DNA from: Methylocystis sp.
GTDB lineage: Bacteria; Pseudomonadota; Alphaproteobacteria; Rhizobiales; Beijerinckiaceae
Direction of reading: 5' to 3'
Length of the DNA: 47,986 nt
NCBI RefSeq assembly: GCF_021731785.1
Contig: NZ_JAKFWS010000048.1
Location: 1-47,986, forward strand
Every line of letters begins with the position of its first letter. Within the stretch, counting starts at the first letter, position 1. A program made the position numbers and the translations under genes. Positions 9,018-18,773 of the stretch are shown in pieces. The notes below the pieces were generated by a model. The model made no database searches. It was given only the letters and a program-made list of their open reading frames with translations, and was not told where the DNA came from.

Positions 9018-9368
9018 CTACGCGGCGAGGTCGACGAACACGCGACCGTCGCGATCCTCGATCTCGACGATCCACAGGTCGGGGTCGAACATGATCTCGC
9101 GTTTCAATCGCTGCTCGGCTCCCGCCGGATCAAGCCAGTCGTCTGCATGGACCCGCGCGAACAGCCGGTCGACGCCCATCGGCAGTTCTTCGCTTTGCGG
9201 GGCAGGACCATAGACCGCGGCCCGTCCGTCCAGCCGATCGAGCTTTACGAAAATAGCACCCGCTTCGGCGGCGCCGCGCCGGCGCAGCATGGCGACGGCG
9301 CCTTGCACCTCAGCCCGGCGGATCAGCGCGGAGACGAATATGTCGGACCTCAATCGCATAAGGCGCAA
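9018..9368 (-). CDS. DUF1491-family protein
   Basis: The 116-aa product shows the whole DUF1491 pattern: LRSDIFVSALIRRAEVQGA at the start, GAIFVKLDRLDGRAAVYGPAP in the middle and DPDLWIVEIEDRDGRVFV at the end. It is a small single-domain cytoplasmic protein restricted largely to Alphaproteobacteria, and its function is unknown. It reads in the same direction as the peptidoglycan-binding and DivJ-like kinase genes upstream (gap about 40 bases), so all three may share a transcript. Start ATG 9368 gives the usual family length. Confidence 0.85.
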   Translation of the reverse strand: MRLMRLRSDIFVSALIRRAEVQGAVAMLRRRGAAEAGAIFVKLDRLDGRAAVYGPAPQSEELPMGVDRLFARVHADDWLDPAGAEQRLKREIMFDPDLWIVEIEDRDGRVFVDLAA

Positions 9369-9407
9369 ATTAGCGCTTGAGCGGCGCCATTGTCGAACCC
9401 GAACCGT

Positions 9408-10151
9408 TTAGGGGCGCGCCAACCCTGAAAGCGTCGCAAGCAGCTTGAGAACCTTCGGCGTAATTTTGCCTTTGCCCGGCTGGCCGGCGTCGCGTTCGAA
9501 CTTCTCCAAGGCGTGACGCGTCGCGTTGTTGAGAACGCCGTCCGCACGCACCACGTAGCCAAGCCTCAAGAGCGCGCGCTGCGCATAAAGGACGTTTTTG
9601 TCGACCTGCGCAGTTTTTTCAGGGCTTGCCGCCTTCTCGGTCTTGTCCGCCTTGTCGGCGCTCGCGGTCGGCGGCGCCTTGCTGAGAATCAACAGGCCGA
9701 TGGCGTCGCGCGTCTTGTCCGTACGCGTCAAATCGGCCTTCGCCGGCTCGGTCTTGCCGGCCTCGAGGGGTTTGGCGTCGAGCTTTTCGAGCTTGCTGGC
9801 GATGGCGTCTTTGGGCGTAGGCCGCGCCTGAATGAAGGTCTCCCGCTCGGTTCGCGCAGCTTCGATCGCTGCCGGCCGCGTCGGAGGCGTCGGCGGGACC
9901 GTAATGGCATTTGAACGCTGAGCCGAGAAAAGCGGCGCCGGATGTCTTCCATCCTGAAAAAACAGCGCGTTCATCGGAACGCCGATCGCCGCCACCGCGG
10001 CGATGCCGAGGATCAGCGTCACGCCGATCCGCCTCGCTCCGAACATGCGTGCGAGGAATGAGCGGCGACCTTTGCGACTTGCGGCGCGCGGCGGCGCGCG
10101 GTCGCTGGGCGAAGCCTGAAAGCGTGAGGCGTAGAGCGAAGCGTCAGGCAA
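9408..10151 (-). CDS. membrane-anchored peptidoglycan-binding domain protein
   Basis: The 247-aa protein has a basic cytoplasmic N-terminus (residues 1-40), one transmembrane helix (IGVTLILGIAAVAAIGVPMNALF, about 42-64), a long Pro/Ala/Lys-rich linker and a C-terminal PG_binding_1-like domain (about 185-247: VLYAQRALLRLGYVVRADGVLN, TRHALEKFERDAG). The type II topology places the domain in the periplasm, where such domains hold proteins to the wall. It overlaps the end of the histidine kinase gene by 8 bases, which implies translational coupling, and the pair may link cell-cycle signalling to the envelope (inference). Confidence 0.85.
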   Translation of the reverse strand: MPDASLYASRFQASPSDRAPPRAASRKGRRSFLARMFGARRIGVTLILGIAAVAAIGVPMNALFFQDGRHPAPLFSAQRSNAITVPPTPPTRPAAIEAARTERETFIQARPTPKDAIASKLEKLDAKPLEAGKTEPAKADLTRTDKTRDAIGLLILSKAPPTASADKADKTEKAASPEKTAQVDKNVLYAQRALLRLGYVVRADGVLNNATRHALEKFERDAGQPGKGKITPKVLKLLATLSGLARP

Positions 10152-11988
10152 TTTTCTTCACCGTTGCTGGTTCTGCGACGACGGCGGCCGCCGCAGGCGC
10201 GGCGCCGAGACGCGCAATCGCTTCAATTTTTGCCGGACCGCCGGTCGACCCGCGATGTTGGCAGTCGAGCGGCAGCCGCACGGAAACCGTCGTGCCGGCC
10301 CGCGGCTCGCTTTCGATGCTGATCGAACCATCGTGCAGACCCACGAGTCCGCGCACCATCGAAAGGCCGAGGCCTGTCCCGTCATGGCGGCGGTTAGATG
10401 AGGCGCGCGCCTGAAAGAAGGGATCGCCGAGACGTTCGAGGTCGGATGGGGCGATGCCCATTCCATCGTCGGCGACGGAGATGATCGCCTGGTTTCCTTC
10501 GGCCTGAAGCAGCAGCCTCACATTACCGCCGCGCGGCGTGAATTTCACCGCGTTGGACAGCAGGTTGATCATGATCTGCCTGCAGGCGCGCTTGTCGGCG
10601 ACGATCTCGCCAAGGGTTTCGTCATATTCGCGCGCAAGCGTCACGCCCGATTGACTGGCTTTCAGCTGCATCATGTCGCAGCATTGATTGGCGAGCGCCT
10701 GCAGCGCAAACGACTCGGGCTCGATTTCCATGGCCCCGGATTCGAGCTTGGACATGTCCAGGATCGAGTTGACGATCTCGAGCAGATGGCGGCTTGAGTC
10801 GCTGATAATCGAGGCATATTCGCGCTGTTTGGAGGGCTCCGGCGGCGCAATCTCGTTGGTCGTCAGCATCTGGGAGAAGCCGATAATGGCGTTGAGCGGC
10901 GTGCGCAATTCGTGGCTGACATCGGCGAGCAAGCGCACGTTGCTCGGTCTGGCGCGCTCGGCCGCCGCGCAAGCCGCCGCGAATGCGATGTCGGCTTCTA
11001 TTCCGGCGTTCGCGTCGCGCAGCGCGCAGAGGACGGCGTTCGGCGCGCCGGTCCCGCCGTCGGATGGGGCGCGACGCATGCGCGCCTCGAAATAGGCGAA
11101 CACGGGCTCGACAAATCCGCCGGAAGGATTGCTTGCGACTCCAATCTGAACGCGAACGGCTGTGGTCGCCGTCGCCTTGCCGTCAAAGGCGTCGGAGACG
11201 AGCTGCAGAAAGGCCGGCCGGTCGGCGACATGAATCCGCTGAAAAAATTCGCGCCCGACCAGATCTCGGCGACTGAGATCGAAGGCGCGATGCCGGCCGC
11301 CCACGACCGCTCTGACGAAGCCGGCCCGATCGAGATGCAGCAGGATGTCGCCGACCGCTTCGGTTAGGCGCATGAGATCGAGGTCGTTGCGCGCTTCGGC
11401 CCGAGCGCGGGTCTTCTCCACGCGGACGGCGCCGAAGACGAGCGCGGCGACATAAACGAGCAATGTCGCCGCGAGGAAGCCGGTGGCTGCCGCATGTTCC
11501 GTCAGCAGTTCGTGGGACGCGTGCAGATTCTGGCCGGCGGTCAGCGCCAGAACGGCGATGGCGACGACTTCGACGACGACCATCGCGCCAATTTCGGGCG
11601 TAAGCGCGGACTCAATCAGCGCAACGAGCAGCAGCGCCACCGAAAACGCGTCGTAGCCCGGCATTAGCGCGCGGATGGCCGTCGCCGTCGCAATCCAACC
11701 GCCGATGGAGAGGCTCCGGGCGATGCGCAAATCTCCCGTGCGCGACAGAACGATGACGGAGACCAGCGGAATCTGCGCAAGAAGGAAGATTATGGACTCG
11801 CTCGCCGTCGGCGCGCCTCGCAGGAGCACAGCCAACAGCGTCGCGAGCAGGATGCAGCCGGCGACGATAAGCCGCGCGACGATGAACGCGCGATGGCGCG
11901 CTTCTTCCACAGGTCGTCCGGCCACCCGCTCATGCAACGCGGCGCTCACGCAAGACTCGTAATGGCTGTCGTCGGCGAAGCTACTCAA
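10144..11988 (-). CDS. membrane PAS sensor histidine kinase, DivJ-like
   Basis: The layout is: about five or six N-terminal membrane helices (residues about 35-190), a PAS-like segment (LTEAVGDILLHLDRAGFVRAVVGG), an HisKA domain with phospho-acceptor His in SHELRTPLNAIIGFS, and an HATPase_c domain with the N box INLLSNAVKFTP, G1 ADDGMGIA and G2 GTGLGLSMV. There is no receiver domain. Membrane helices plus PAS plus HisKA resemble DivJ, the kinase that phosphorylates DivK in alphaproteobacterial cell-cycle control; PleC or PdhS relatives are possible. I place the start at TTG 11988 (LSSFADDSHYES), which has AGGAGCG 6 bases upstream; the frame is open to 12063. Its stop overlaps the start of the peptidoglycan-binding gene. 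Confidence 0.85.
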   Translation of the reverse strand: MSSFADDSHYESCVSAALHERVAGRPVEEARHRAFIVARLIVAGCILLATLLAVLLRGAPTASESIIFLLAQIPLVSVIVLSRTGDLRIARSLSIGGWIATATAIRALMPGYDAFSVALLLVALIESALTPEIGAMVVVEVVAIAVLALTAGQNLHASHELLTEHAAATGFLAATLLVYVAALVFGAVRVEKTRARAEARNDLDLMRLTEAVGDILLHLDRAGFVRAVVGGRHRAFDLSRRDLVGREFFQRIHVADRPAFLQLVSDAFDGKATATTAVRVQIGVASNPSGGFVEPVFAYFEARMRRAPSDGGTGAPNAVLCALRDANAGIEADIAFAAACAAAERARPSNVRLLADVSHELRTPLNAIIGFSQMLTTNEIAPPEPSKQREYASIISDSSRHLLEIVNSILDMSKLESGAMEIEPESFALQALANQCCDMMQLKASQSGVTLAREYDETLGEIVADKRACRQIMINLLSNAVKFTPRGGNVRLLLQAEGNQAIISVADDGMGIAPSDLERLGDPFFQARASSNRRHDGTGLGLSMVRGLVGLHDGSISIESEPRAGTTVSVRLPLDCQHRGSTGGPAKIEAIARLGAAPAAAAVVAEPATVKKIA

Positions 11989-12145
11989 GACGCACGCTCC
12001 TAATCGCCTGAAAGGATAAGGGAGCGTTCTTAAGCAGCTGCTAAGCCGGGGCGAAAACCTCAAGAGTCATCCGGCGACGCGTCGACATGGTTTGCATATT
12101 ATTGCCGAACCTCGCGAAGCAAAAAAATCCGCCGGGCGTTTACGA

Positions 12146-12490
12146 ATGCTCAACCCAGCGGCGACATCCTTTTCAAGAAAGCCGCTGTCGATCACGGGGA
12201 CGATTTTGGTTTTTCTCGTCAAATGCGCCATCTGCATTCTCCTCGTTCTCTGCGCGCTGCAGTGGCGCGCCGATCATGCGCCGGCTGCGAAGGACAGCGG
12301 GGTCGCGCGCCACCAGAGCCGGCAGAAGGCAGGCGGCCTCGTAGAGGACGCCATCGAGCAATTCTCTTCGCTCATTCATGCTGGCGGCGATGCGCTCGCC
12401 GGCGCCGCGCGCGACAAATGTTCGTCGGCGCCGCGCGACTGCCTGTCGGCTGCACAGCGACTGCAATCTGTGGCAGGCCGCGGGCATTGA
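12146..12490 (+). CDS. small single-pass membrane protein, unknown function
   Basis: From ATG 12146 the product is 114 aa (the frame is open from 12092). It has one clear membrane helix (ITGTILVFLVKCAICILLVL, about residues 16-38). The rest is a soluble, Ala-rich segment with two Cys (KCSSAPRDCL). I do not recognise the family. A strong terminator follows at 12,540-12,564, which supports a transcribed unit here. It is divergent from the histidine kinase. Confidence 0.55.
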   Translation: MLNPAATSFSRKPLSITGTILVFLVKCAICILLVLCALQWRADHAPAAKDSGVARHQSRQKAGGLVEDAIEQFSSLIHAGGDALAGAARDKCSSAPRDCLSAAQRLQSVAGRGH

Positions 12491-12539
12491 ATCAGGCAAA
12501 TCCACGGCACCGCCGTGTGCAATAGCCGGCGCCGCTGCG

Positions 12540-12564
12540 GCCGATTTTGCCGAATCGGCTTTTT
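12540..12564 (+). terminator. intrinsic terminator
   Basis: A perfect 7-bp stem GCCGATT/AATCGGC with a 6-base loop is followed directly by TTTTT. It lies 50 bases after the small membrane protein gene and should end its transcript. Confidence 0.75.
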
Positions 12565-12688
12565 GACACTAAACATGGTCGCGCTTGGCGCGCGATTTTG
12601 AGGCCGAACCGCCACCGAGGCCATTTCCGTTGTGCTCGCGCGCGACCTGGTCGCCGTTTCGAGCCATCTCTCTCCAAAGGAGGCGGCC

Positions 12689-13282
12689 ATGTCCGAAGAA
12701 ACTCCGTCACAACCTGACGATACGGTGTCCCGCGCCGCATTGAACAATCTGCAGGAACAATTGAAAGCGACGCGCATGGAGCGCGACCGGCAGATTTTCG
12801 AAAAATCCGAGATCGTCGCCAAGGCCAACGCCTACGCCAAGGAGCGCGACGACCTCCGTGACAGCCTTGCGGCGATGACCGCCGAGCGCGACCGCCTCGC
12901 CGCAGAGAAGGCGGAGGCTTCGGCGCGCGCGACGCAGGCGTCGACGCAGTTCGAAGCCGCCAGTCGTCGCGCCGACGAAGCAGCGGCGGAGGTCGTGCGG
13001 TTGCGTCAGGCGATCGCGACGGCGCCGTCGTCCGATCCCGCCGTGGTGCTGTGGAATCTGATCGAGGAGAAGACCAAGCAGGGCGTCGGCTGGGTGAGGG
13101 GTAAAATTCCGGCGGACAGCCCGGCTTTGCCTTGGTTCGACAAGACGGTCGACGTCGTAACCCAAATCGGCTGCATCGCCGTGAAGGCGGCGGACGCCTT
13201 CATCCGCTGGGCAGTGCCCAAAGCCATCGAGCTTTTTAACAAGGGCAAGGCAGAGCTCGAGGCGCGGATGGAGAAGAAATAA
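12689..13282 (+). CDS. coiled-coil hypothetical protein
   Basis: The start is ATG 12689, behind a near-consensus ribosome site (AAAGGAGG, 5-base spacing); the open frame upstream to 12632 is not needed. Of 197 aa, residues about 15-115 are a heptad-rich coiled coil dense in Glu, Arg, Lys and Ala (for example [19 protein letters not shown]). The C-terminal third ([47 protein letters not shown]) looks amphipathic and could contact membrane. I do not recognise a family. It precedes lepA by about 100 bases in the same direction. Confidence 0.75.
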   Translation: MSEETPSQPDDTVSRAALNNLQEQLKATRMERDRQIFEKSEIVAKANAYAKERDDLRDSLAAMTAERDRLAAEKAEASARATQASTQFEAASRRADEAAAEVVRLRQAIATAPSSDPAVVLWNLIEEKTKQGVGWVRGKIPADSPALPWFDKTVDVVTQIGCIAVKAADAFIRWAVPKAIELFNKGKAELEARMEKK

Positions 13283-13386
13283 GCCCTTCTTTCGGGCGCT
13301 TCGAGTCTTGCTGCGGGCGCGGAGCTGGCGCTGGCGTCGCCCGGCGCGCCCTTTCCTTCCTGGTCGGGCGCTGCTATCCCGCGCCC

Positions 13387-15192
13387 ATGACCGCCCACAA
13401 AATCGAAAACATCCGCAATTTCTCGATTGTCGCGCATATCGACCACGGCAAATCGACCCTGGCCGACAGGCTCATTCAGGAGACGGGAACGCTCGCGGCG
13501 CGCGATATGGTCGAGCAGGTGCTCGACTCGATGGACATTGAGCGCGAGCGCGGCATCACCATCAAAGCGCAGACCGTGCGCCTCAACTACAAGGCGAAGG
13601 ACGGCAAGGACTATGTCCTCAATCTGATGGACACGCCCGGCCACGTCGATTTCGCCTATGAGGTGTCCCGCTCGCTCAAGGCCTGCGAAGGCTCGCTGCT
13701 CGTCGTCGACGCTTCGCAGGGCGTCGAGGCGCAGACGCTCGCCAATGTCTATCAGGCGATCGACGCCGGCCATGAGATCGTTCCCGTCCTCAACAAGATC
13801 GACCTTCCGGCCGCCGAGCCCGACCGCATCAAGGAGCAGATCGAGGAGGTGATCGGCCTCGACGCTTCAGAGGCCGTGCTCATCTCCGCCAAGACGGGGA
13901 TCGGCATCCCCGACGTGCTCGAGGCGATCGTTAACCGCCTGCCGCCGCCTTCCGGCGACGCAAAGGCGCCGTTGAAGGCGCTGCTCGTCGACAGCTGGTA
14001 CGACGCCTATCTCGGCGTCGTCGTGCTGGTGCGCGTCTTCGACGGAACCCTGAAGAAGGGCCAGAAGATCAAGATGATGGCGGCGGACGCCCACTACGAA
14101 GTCGACAAGATCGGGGTCTTTCGTCCCAAGATGCAGGATGTCGCCTCGCTCGGACCCGGCGAAGTCGGCTTTATCACCGCGCAGATCAAGCAGGTCGCGG
14201 ATACGCGGGTCGGCGACACGATCACCGACGACAAGAAGCCGACCGCCGAGGCGCTGCCGGGCTTCAAGCCGGCGCAGCCTGTCGTGTTTTGCGGGCTCTT
14301 TCCGGTCGACGCCGCCGATTTCGAGGATTTGCGCGCGGCGATCGGCAAGTTGCGTTTGAACGACGCGAGCTTCTCCTATGAGATGGAGACGTCGGCCGCG
14401 CTTGGCTTTGGCTTCCGCTGCGGCTTTCTCGGCCTGTTGCATTTGGAGATCATTCAGGAGCGGCTGCAGCGCGAATTCGATCTCGATCTGATCGCGACGG
14501 CGCCGTCGGTCATCTACAAGATTACGCTCACCAACGGCGATGAGATTGAGCTGCATAATCCCGCCGACATGCCGGACGTGGTGAAGATCGACGAGATCAA
14601 GGAGCCCTGGATCCGGGCGACGATCCTGACGCCCGACGACTATCTCGGCTCGGTCTTAAAGCTCTGTCAGGACCGGCGCGGCGTGCAGGTTGATCTCAAC
14701 TACGTCGGCAAGCGCGCCATGGCGGTCTACGACCTGCCCCTCAACGAGGTCGTGTTCGATTTCTATGACCGGCTGAAATCGATCTCGAAGGGTTATGCGT
14801 CTTTCGATTATCAGATCACAGACTATCGTGTCGGCGATCTCGTCAAGATGAGCATTCTCGTCAACGCCGAGCCGGTCGACGCGCTCTCCATGCTCGTGCA
14901 TCGCACGCGCGCCGACGGACGTGGCCGGCAGATGTGCGAGAAATTAAAGGAGCTGATTCCGCCGCATATGTTCCAGGTGCCGATCCAGGCGGCGATCGGC
15001 GGCAAGATCATCGCCCGCGAGACGGTGCGCGCCTTCCGCAAGGACGTCACCGCGAAATGCTACGGCGGCGACGTGACACGTAAGCGAAAGCTTTTGGAGA
15101 AGCAGAAAGAGGGCAAGAAGAAGATGCGCCAGTTCGGCCGCGTCGAAATTCCCCAGGAGGCGTTTATTGCGGCGCTGAAGATGGAGGAGTAG
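13387..15192 (+). CDS. lepA: elongation factor 4 (LepA)
   Basis: LepA is a ribosome-bound GTPase that acts on stalled or mis-translocated ribosomes and in 30S assembly. The 601-aa product shows the full plan: G domain with [14 protein letters not shown] (G1), [10 protein letters not shown] (G2), DTPGHVDF (G3) and NKIDLPAA (G4), then EF-Tu domain 2, EF-G-like domains III and V, and the LepA-specific C-terminal domain ending near [15 protein letters not shown]. Length is normal (about 600). The start [21 protein letters not shown] is conserved. It is usually near lepB in other bacteria, but no lepB is seen here. Identification is secure. Confidence 0.98.
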   Translation: MTAHKIENIRNFSIVAHIDHGKSTLADRLIQETGTLAARDMVEQVLDSMDIERERGITIKAQTVRLNYKAKDGKDYVLNLMDTPGHVDFAYEVSRSLKACEGSLLVVDASQGVEAQTLANVYQAIDAGHEIVPVLNKIDLPAAEPDRIKEQIEEVIGLDASEAVLISAKTGIGIPDVLEAIVNRLPPPSGDAKAPLKALLVDSWYDAYLGVVVLVRVFDGTLKKGQKIKMMAADAHYEVDKIGVFRPKMQDVASLGPGEVGFITAQIKQVADTRVGDTITDDKKPTAEALPGFKPAQPVVFCGLFPVDAADFEDLRAAIGKLRLNDASFSYEMETSAALGFGFRCGFLGLLHLEIIQERLQREFDLDLIATAPSVIYKITLTNGDEIELHNPADMPDVVKIDEIKEPWIRATILTPDDYLGSVLKLCQDRRGVQVDLNYVGKRAMAVYDLPLNEVVFDFYDRLKSISKGYASFDYQITDYRVGDLVKMSILVNAEPVDALSMLVHRTRADGRGRQMCEKLKELIPPHMFQVPIQAAIGGKIIARETVRAFRKDVTAKCYGGDVTRKRKLLEKQKEGKKKMRQFGRVEIPQEAFIAALKMEE

Positions 15193-15206
15193 GGGGCTTC
15201 TCCCGC

Positions 15207-15313
15207 GTCATGCCGGCGCTTGTCGCGGGCATCCACGCGATGGGTCGCCCGCCAATCTTGCGAAATGGGCGCAACGTCTTGGCGTGGATGGCCGGGACAA
15301 GCCCGGCCATGAC
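15207..15313. repeat. intergenic inverted repeat
   Basis: Two arms of about 33 bases (15,207-15,239 and 15,281-15,313) are nearly complementary: GTCATGCCGGCGCTTGTC on the left against GGACAAGCCCGGCCATGAC on the right, with matching ATCCACGC/GCGTGGAT inner ends. This is the look of a dispersed alphaproteobacterial palindromic repeat. It sits between convergent lepA and the EamA gene and may also act as a bidirectional terminator. Confidence 0.65.
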
Positions 15314-15324
15314 GGCGCTTGCAG

Positions 15325-16227
15325 TCACCCCCGCGCCAGCGCGATCATCACTGCCCCGATCAGCATTACCGCCGCGCCGAGCAATCTGCCGCTCGACTCC
15401 TCCTTCAACACATGCCCGCTCGCTAGCACGGTGAAGAGCGCCGAGAGGCGCTTGATGGCGATGACGTAAGGGGTGAACAGAATAGTCAGCGCCCACATTT
15501 GCAAGGTGTTGCCGAGGGCCATCGCCGAGCCCGCGCCAATTGCGTAGCGCAGCGCGGACAGGCGCGGCGCGGCGCGCCGTCCGGCGAACCAATAGATGAG
15601 GGCGCAGAGCGAGATGACGATGGTCACCGCCGTTATCCAGATGAGCGGCGTCGACGCCCTGACCCCGAGCTTGTCGATATTGGCGGTGACGCTCCAAATC
15701 ACGGCAGTGCCGATCATCATGCGCGCGCCTTTGTCGCGCGCGAAAACATGGAAGTTGAAGCGGCGTCCGCTCGCCTGATCGGCGTCGAGCAGGCCGACGC
15801 CCAGCACGGTGAACAGCACGCCGAAGACGCCCATTGGTGGCGCCTGTTCGCCGGTCATGATCGGCGAGGTGACGAGCATCAGTACCGGCGTGAGCAGCAC
15901 GAGCGGCGCCACCAGCGAAGCGTCGGACAGGCGAAAGGCGCGGATGTACAGCACATAGGCGACGACATTGAGCGCGCCCGACCAAGCGAGGAGAGTCCAG
16001 AATTGCGGCTGCGTCACTGCGGCGAGCGTCTCGCGCGGCGCGCTGAAGAGCCCCGGATAGAGGACGAAACACGCGATCGACAGCAGCAGCGCACCCGCGC
16101 ACCATTGCGCGGCAAGGATGGCGCGATCGTCCGCCGTACGCGTCGCCGCCTTGGTGCCGAGATCGGTGACGGATTGGCAGATCGCGGTGACGAGCGAGGC
16201 GAAAAGAGCGAGAAGCGCAAGGTCCAT
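15325..16227 (-). CDS. EamA/DMT-family transporter
   Basis: The 300-aa protein has ten predicted membrane helices in two internally similar halves, the normal plan of the drug/metabolite transporter (EamA) superfamily. Examples are LALLALFASLVTAICQSVTDLG at the N-terminus, AAQWCAGALLLSIACFVLYPG and, in the second half, WITAVTIVISLCALIYWFAG and the C-terminal KRLSALFTVLASGHVLKEE followed by LLGAAVMLIGAVMIAL. Substrate is unknown; relatives export amino acids, metabolites or nucleobases. It is convergent with lepA across an inverted repeat. Confidence 0.88.
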   Translation of the reverse strand: MDLALLALFASLVTAICQSVTDLGTKAATRTADDRAILAAQWCAGALLLSIACFVLYPGLFSAPRETLAAVTQPQFWTLLAWSGALNVVAYVLYIRAFRLSDASLVAPLVLLTPVLMLVTSPIMTGEQAPPMGVFGVLFTVLGVGLLDADQASGRRFNFHVFARDKGARMMIGTAVIWSVTANIDKLGVRASTPLIWITAVTIVISLCALIYWFAGRRAAPRLSALRYAIGAGSAMALGNTLQMWALTILFTPYVIAIKRLSALFTVLASGHVLKEESSGRLLGAAVMLIGAVMIALARG

Positions 16228-16282
16228 GGCGCGCTATAGCGCATGAACGGCATGAGTTGGAACTGGCTCTAGGGCGCTCTTG

Positions 16283-16421
16283 GCGAAGACAGCGCTCCTC
16301 GCCCTCATGCTGAGGAAGCGGCGCAGCCGCTGTCTCGAAGCACGAGGGCGAAGCCGAGGATGCGAACGAAGGTTTCCTCCTCCTTCGAGACGCGCCTTCG
16401 ATCTCGGGCCTGCCCGAGATC
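16283..16421. repeat. intergenic palindromic repeats
   Basis: This stretch has no gene. It contains a CCTCATGCTGAGG-type palindromic block with CTCGAAGCACGAGG (about 16,298-16,348), and a perfect 22-base inverted repeat at 16,400-16,421 (10-base arms GATCTCGGGC/GCCCGAGATC, 2-base loop). Such blocks are common dispersed repeats in Hyphomicrobiales genomes. No function is assigned. Confidence 0.5.
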
Positions 16422-16461
16422 GACATTAAAATCCGCAAGTCGGGTAAACCGCGACTTGCGG
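16422..16461 (-). terminator. intrinsic terminator of the methyltransferase gene
   Basis: A 10-bp stem CCGCAAGTCG/CGACTTGCGG (16,433-16,442 and 16,452-16,461) has a 9-base loop that can pair further. On the minus strand it is followed by ATTTTAATG, a T-rich tail. It begins 24 bases past the methyltransferase stop. Confidence 0.65.
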
Positions 16462-16484
16462 GCGCTCCTCAGGATAAGGAAACC

Positions 16485-17216
16485 TTACGCGGCCGGCTTC
16501 GCCGCGGTCACCAGAGTGTCCACGCCGTCGCGGAATTCGACTCTGACCGGCGCGAAGCCGACATCGCGCAGCTGCTGCAGCGCGGGCTCGAAATACATGA
16601 TGCGCCGAGGCGATTCATCGCTCAATAGGTGCACGACCCAGTCTTCAAGCAGATCGAGCCGGTTCATATCGATGAAAATCTTGAACCATCCGCGCACTAC
16701 GGCTTGCGTATCGGCAAGGTGCGCCGCCGGGTCGTCCATCGCGTAGCGGTCGCCGTTGACGAACAGGCCGCCAGGCTTCAACGCGCGGAAAATCTCCGCG
16801 ATCGCGTCCTTACGATAGTCGTCAGGGAAATTGTGGATCGCATAATTTGAAATGACGACATCCTTGCTTCCGTCTGGCAATGCGCGCAAAGCCGCGAGCG
16901 CATCGGCTTCGATGAATGTGACGCGGCCCGCCGAAGCCGATTCGGCGAGATTGACGCGCGCCTGAGCGAGCATTTCGCCGGCGCTGTCGACCGCAGTGAG
17001 CTTGAGGTCGTCGCACGCCGAGAGCGCCGCCAGCGTGCTGATCCCGGTGCCGCAGCCGATCTCGAATCCCTCGATCGGCCCGGCGGAGCGACGCCATTTC
17101 GCGACCTGCTCCCCGACCATCCGAGCGAGGACAGGCGCGTTTGGACACAAGAGCCGCAGCACGTCATATTCGGCGCCGATCGGTCCAGCGAAAGGATTAT
17201 CTTGCAAGGCGGACAT
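16485..17216 (-). CDS. class I SAM-dependent methyltransferase
   Basis: From ATG 17216 the product is 243 aa. Motif I is GFEIGCGTGISTLAAL, followed by an acidic residue after strand 2 (LTAVDSAGEML), motif II-like VTFIEADALAAL and motif IV-like DVVISNYAIHNFP; then a helical insertion with MDRYAMDD-like and IMYFEPALQQLRDVGF near the end. This is the Methyltransf_25/UbiE-like fold that uses S-adenosylmethionine; the substrate cannot be read from the sequence. The open frame upstream (to 17,438) overlaps proA and is unlikely to be used. It is divergent from proA with about 100 bases between starts. Confidence 0.85.
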   Translation of the reverse strand: MSALQDNPFAGPIGAEYDVLRLLCPNAPVLARMVGEQVAKWRRSAGPIEGFEIGCGTGISTLAALSACDDLKLTAVDSAGEMLAQARVNLAESASAGRVTFIEADALAALRALPDGSKDVVISNYAIHNFPDDYRKDAIAEIFRALKPGGLFVNGDRYAMDDPAAHLADTQAVVRGWFKIFIDMNRLDLLEDWVVHLLSDESPRRIMYFEPALQQLRDVGFAPVRVEFRDGVDTLVTAAKPAA

Positions 17217-17317
17217 GGCGGCCGTTCTTCCATATTGCGCAAGGCCCCGCAAGGCCGCGGCTTTCCTTGCCGTCGCCGCCATGATAGCGAGACGCAGGCA
17301 TTTGCCATGAGACAGCG

Positions 17318-18622
17318 ATGACGCAGGCATTACGCAATGAGACGCGGTCAAGCGGCGCAGACGCGACGTCGAGCGACTCGTTTGTGGCGCTCGGGCGCGC
17401 CGCGCGCGCAGCGGCGCGGGCAGTAGCGCTGGCCTCAACCGACGCCAAGAACAGGGCGCTGCGCGCCGCCGCCGCCGAAATCCGCCGCCAAAGCGGCGTG
17501 ATACTCGCCGCCAACGCGTGCGACGTCGCTGACGCCAAGGCGCGCGGAACGGCGGCGTCTTTCGTCGATCGTCTGACGCTCGATGTATCCCGCGTCGAAG
17601 CCATCGCCCGTGGGCTCGAAGAGATCGCCGATCTGCCTGACCCTGTGGGCCGTGTTCTGGCGCGCTTCGAGCGGCCGAACGGCTTGAAGATCGAGCGCGT
17701 CTCGACGCCGCTTGGCGTCATCGGCGTAATTTATGAAAGCCGGCCGAACGTCACCGCCGACGCTGGCGGGCTGTGTCTTAAGTCCGGCAACGCCGCGATC
17801 CTGCGCGGCGGTTCCGAGAGCCTGCGCTCGTCGGCCGCCATCCACGCCTGCCTTGTCGCGGGGCTAAAGGCCGCGGGGATTCCCGAAGCGGCGATCTCGC
17901 TTGTCGCGACGGCGGATCGCGCCGCCGTGGGCGCGATGCTCGCGGGGCTCGATGGCAATATCGACGTGATTGTGCCGCGCGGCGGCAAGAGTCTCGTCGC
18001 CCGCGTGCAGCATGAGGCGCGCGTGCCGGTTTTCGCACATCTTGAAGGCATCGTGCATGTCTTTGTGCATAGGGACGCCGATCTCGAAATGGCGAAGCGC
18101 GTGCTGCTCAACGCCAAGATGCGCCGCACCGGCATTTGCGGCGCGGCTGAGACGCTGCTCGTCGACAGGGCCTGCGCCGCGACTCACCTCCAGCCGCTGG
18201 TCGCGATGCTGATTGATTCGGGCTGCGAGGTGCGCGGCGACGAAGCGACACAGGCCGCCGATGCGCGGGTGAGACTAGCCAACGAAGAGGACTGGCGCGC
18301 CGAATATCTCGACGCGATCATCACCGCTCGGGTCGTCGACGGGCTGGAGGGCGCGATCGATCACATCGAGACTTACGGCTCGCATCACACGGACTGCATC
18401 ATCACCCGTGACGCGAATGCTGCGGCGCGCTTCATGAATGAAGTCGATTCCGCGATCGTGCTGCATAACGCCTCGACGCAATTCGCCGATGGCGGCGAAT
18501 TCGGCTTCGGCGCCGAGATCGGCATCGCCACCGGCCGCATGCATGCGCGCGGACCGGTCGGCGTGGAGCAACTGACCTCTTTCAAATATCGCGTCTACGG
18601 CGACGGCCAGGTGCGGGGGTGA
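17318..18622 (+). CDS. proA: gamma-glutamyl phosphate reductase
   Basis: ProA reduces gamma-glutamyl phosphate with NADPH to glutamate semialdehyde, the second step of proline synthesis. The 434-aa protein has the aldehyde dehydrogenase fold with [38 protein letters not shown] and the catalytic Cys in [13 protein letters not shown]; the C-terminal HTDCII and [20 protein letters not shown] segments are typical. Its length is slightly over the usual 415-420 because of an Ala-rich N-terminus. It is followed by nadD, a common alphaproteobacterial arrangement (proB-proA-nadD), but proB is absent here. Confidence 0.97.
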   Translation: MTQALRNETRSSGADATSSDSFVALGRAARAAARAVALASTDAKNRALRAAAAEIRRQSGVILAANACDVADAKARGTAASFVDRLTLDVSRVEAIARGLEEIADLPDPVGRVLARFERPNGLKIERVSTPLGVIGVIYESRPNVTADAGGLCLKSGNAAILRGGSESLRSSAAIHACLVAGLKAAGIPEAAISLVATADRAAVGAMLAGLDGNIDVIVPRGGKSLVARVQHEARVPVFAHLEGIVHVFVHRDADLEMAKRVLLNAKMRRTGICGAAETLLVDRACAATHLQPLVAMLIDSGCEVRGDEATQAADARVRLANEEDWRAEYLDAIITARVVDGLEGAIDHIETYGSHHTDCIITRDANAAARFMNEVDSAIVLHNASTQFADGGEFGFGAEIGIATGRMHARGPVGVEQLTSFKYRVYGDGQVRG

Positions 18623-18667
18623 TGAGCCTCTTGGATGGCTTGTCACGCAACGCTTTGGAGTGTCCCA

Positions 18668-18773
18668 TCTCCCGCTCGCGGGAGAAGGTGTCGCGCGAAG
18701 GCGCGACGGATGAGGGCCCTCACCCGACCCGGCTGCGCCGGGCCACCCTCTCCCGCAAGCGGGAGAGGGGATG
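18668..18773. repeat. dispersed palindromic repeat between proA and nadD
   Basis: The element starts with TCTCCCGCTCGCGGGAGA, a perfect hairpin. It has an inner palindrome GGCTGCGCCGGGCC flanked by ATGAGGGCCCTCAC, and ends with CTCTCCCGCAAGCGGGAGAG, another perfect hairpin. It resembles the shorter copy at 3,042-3,090. Its right end supplies GGGAGAGGGG just before ATG 18771, so the repeat may serve as the ribosome site of nadD. Confidence 0.7.
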
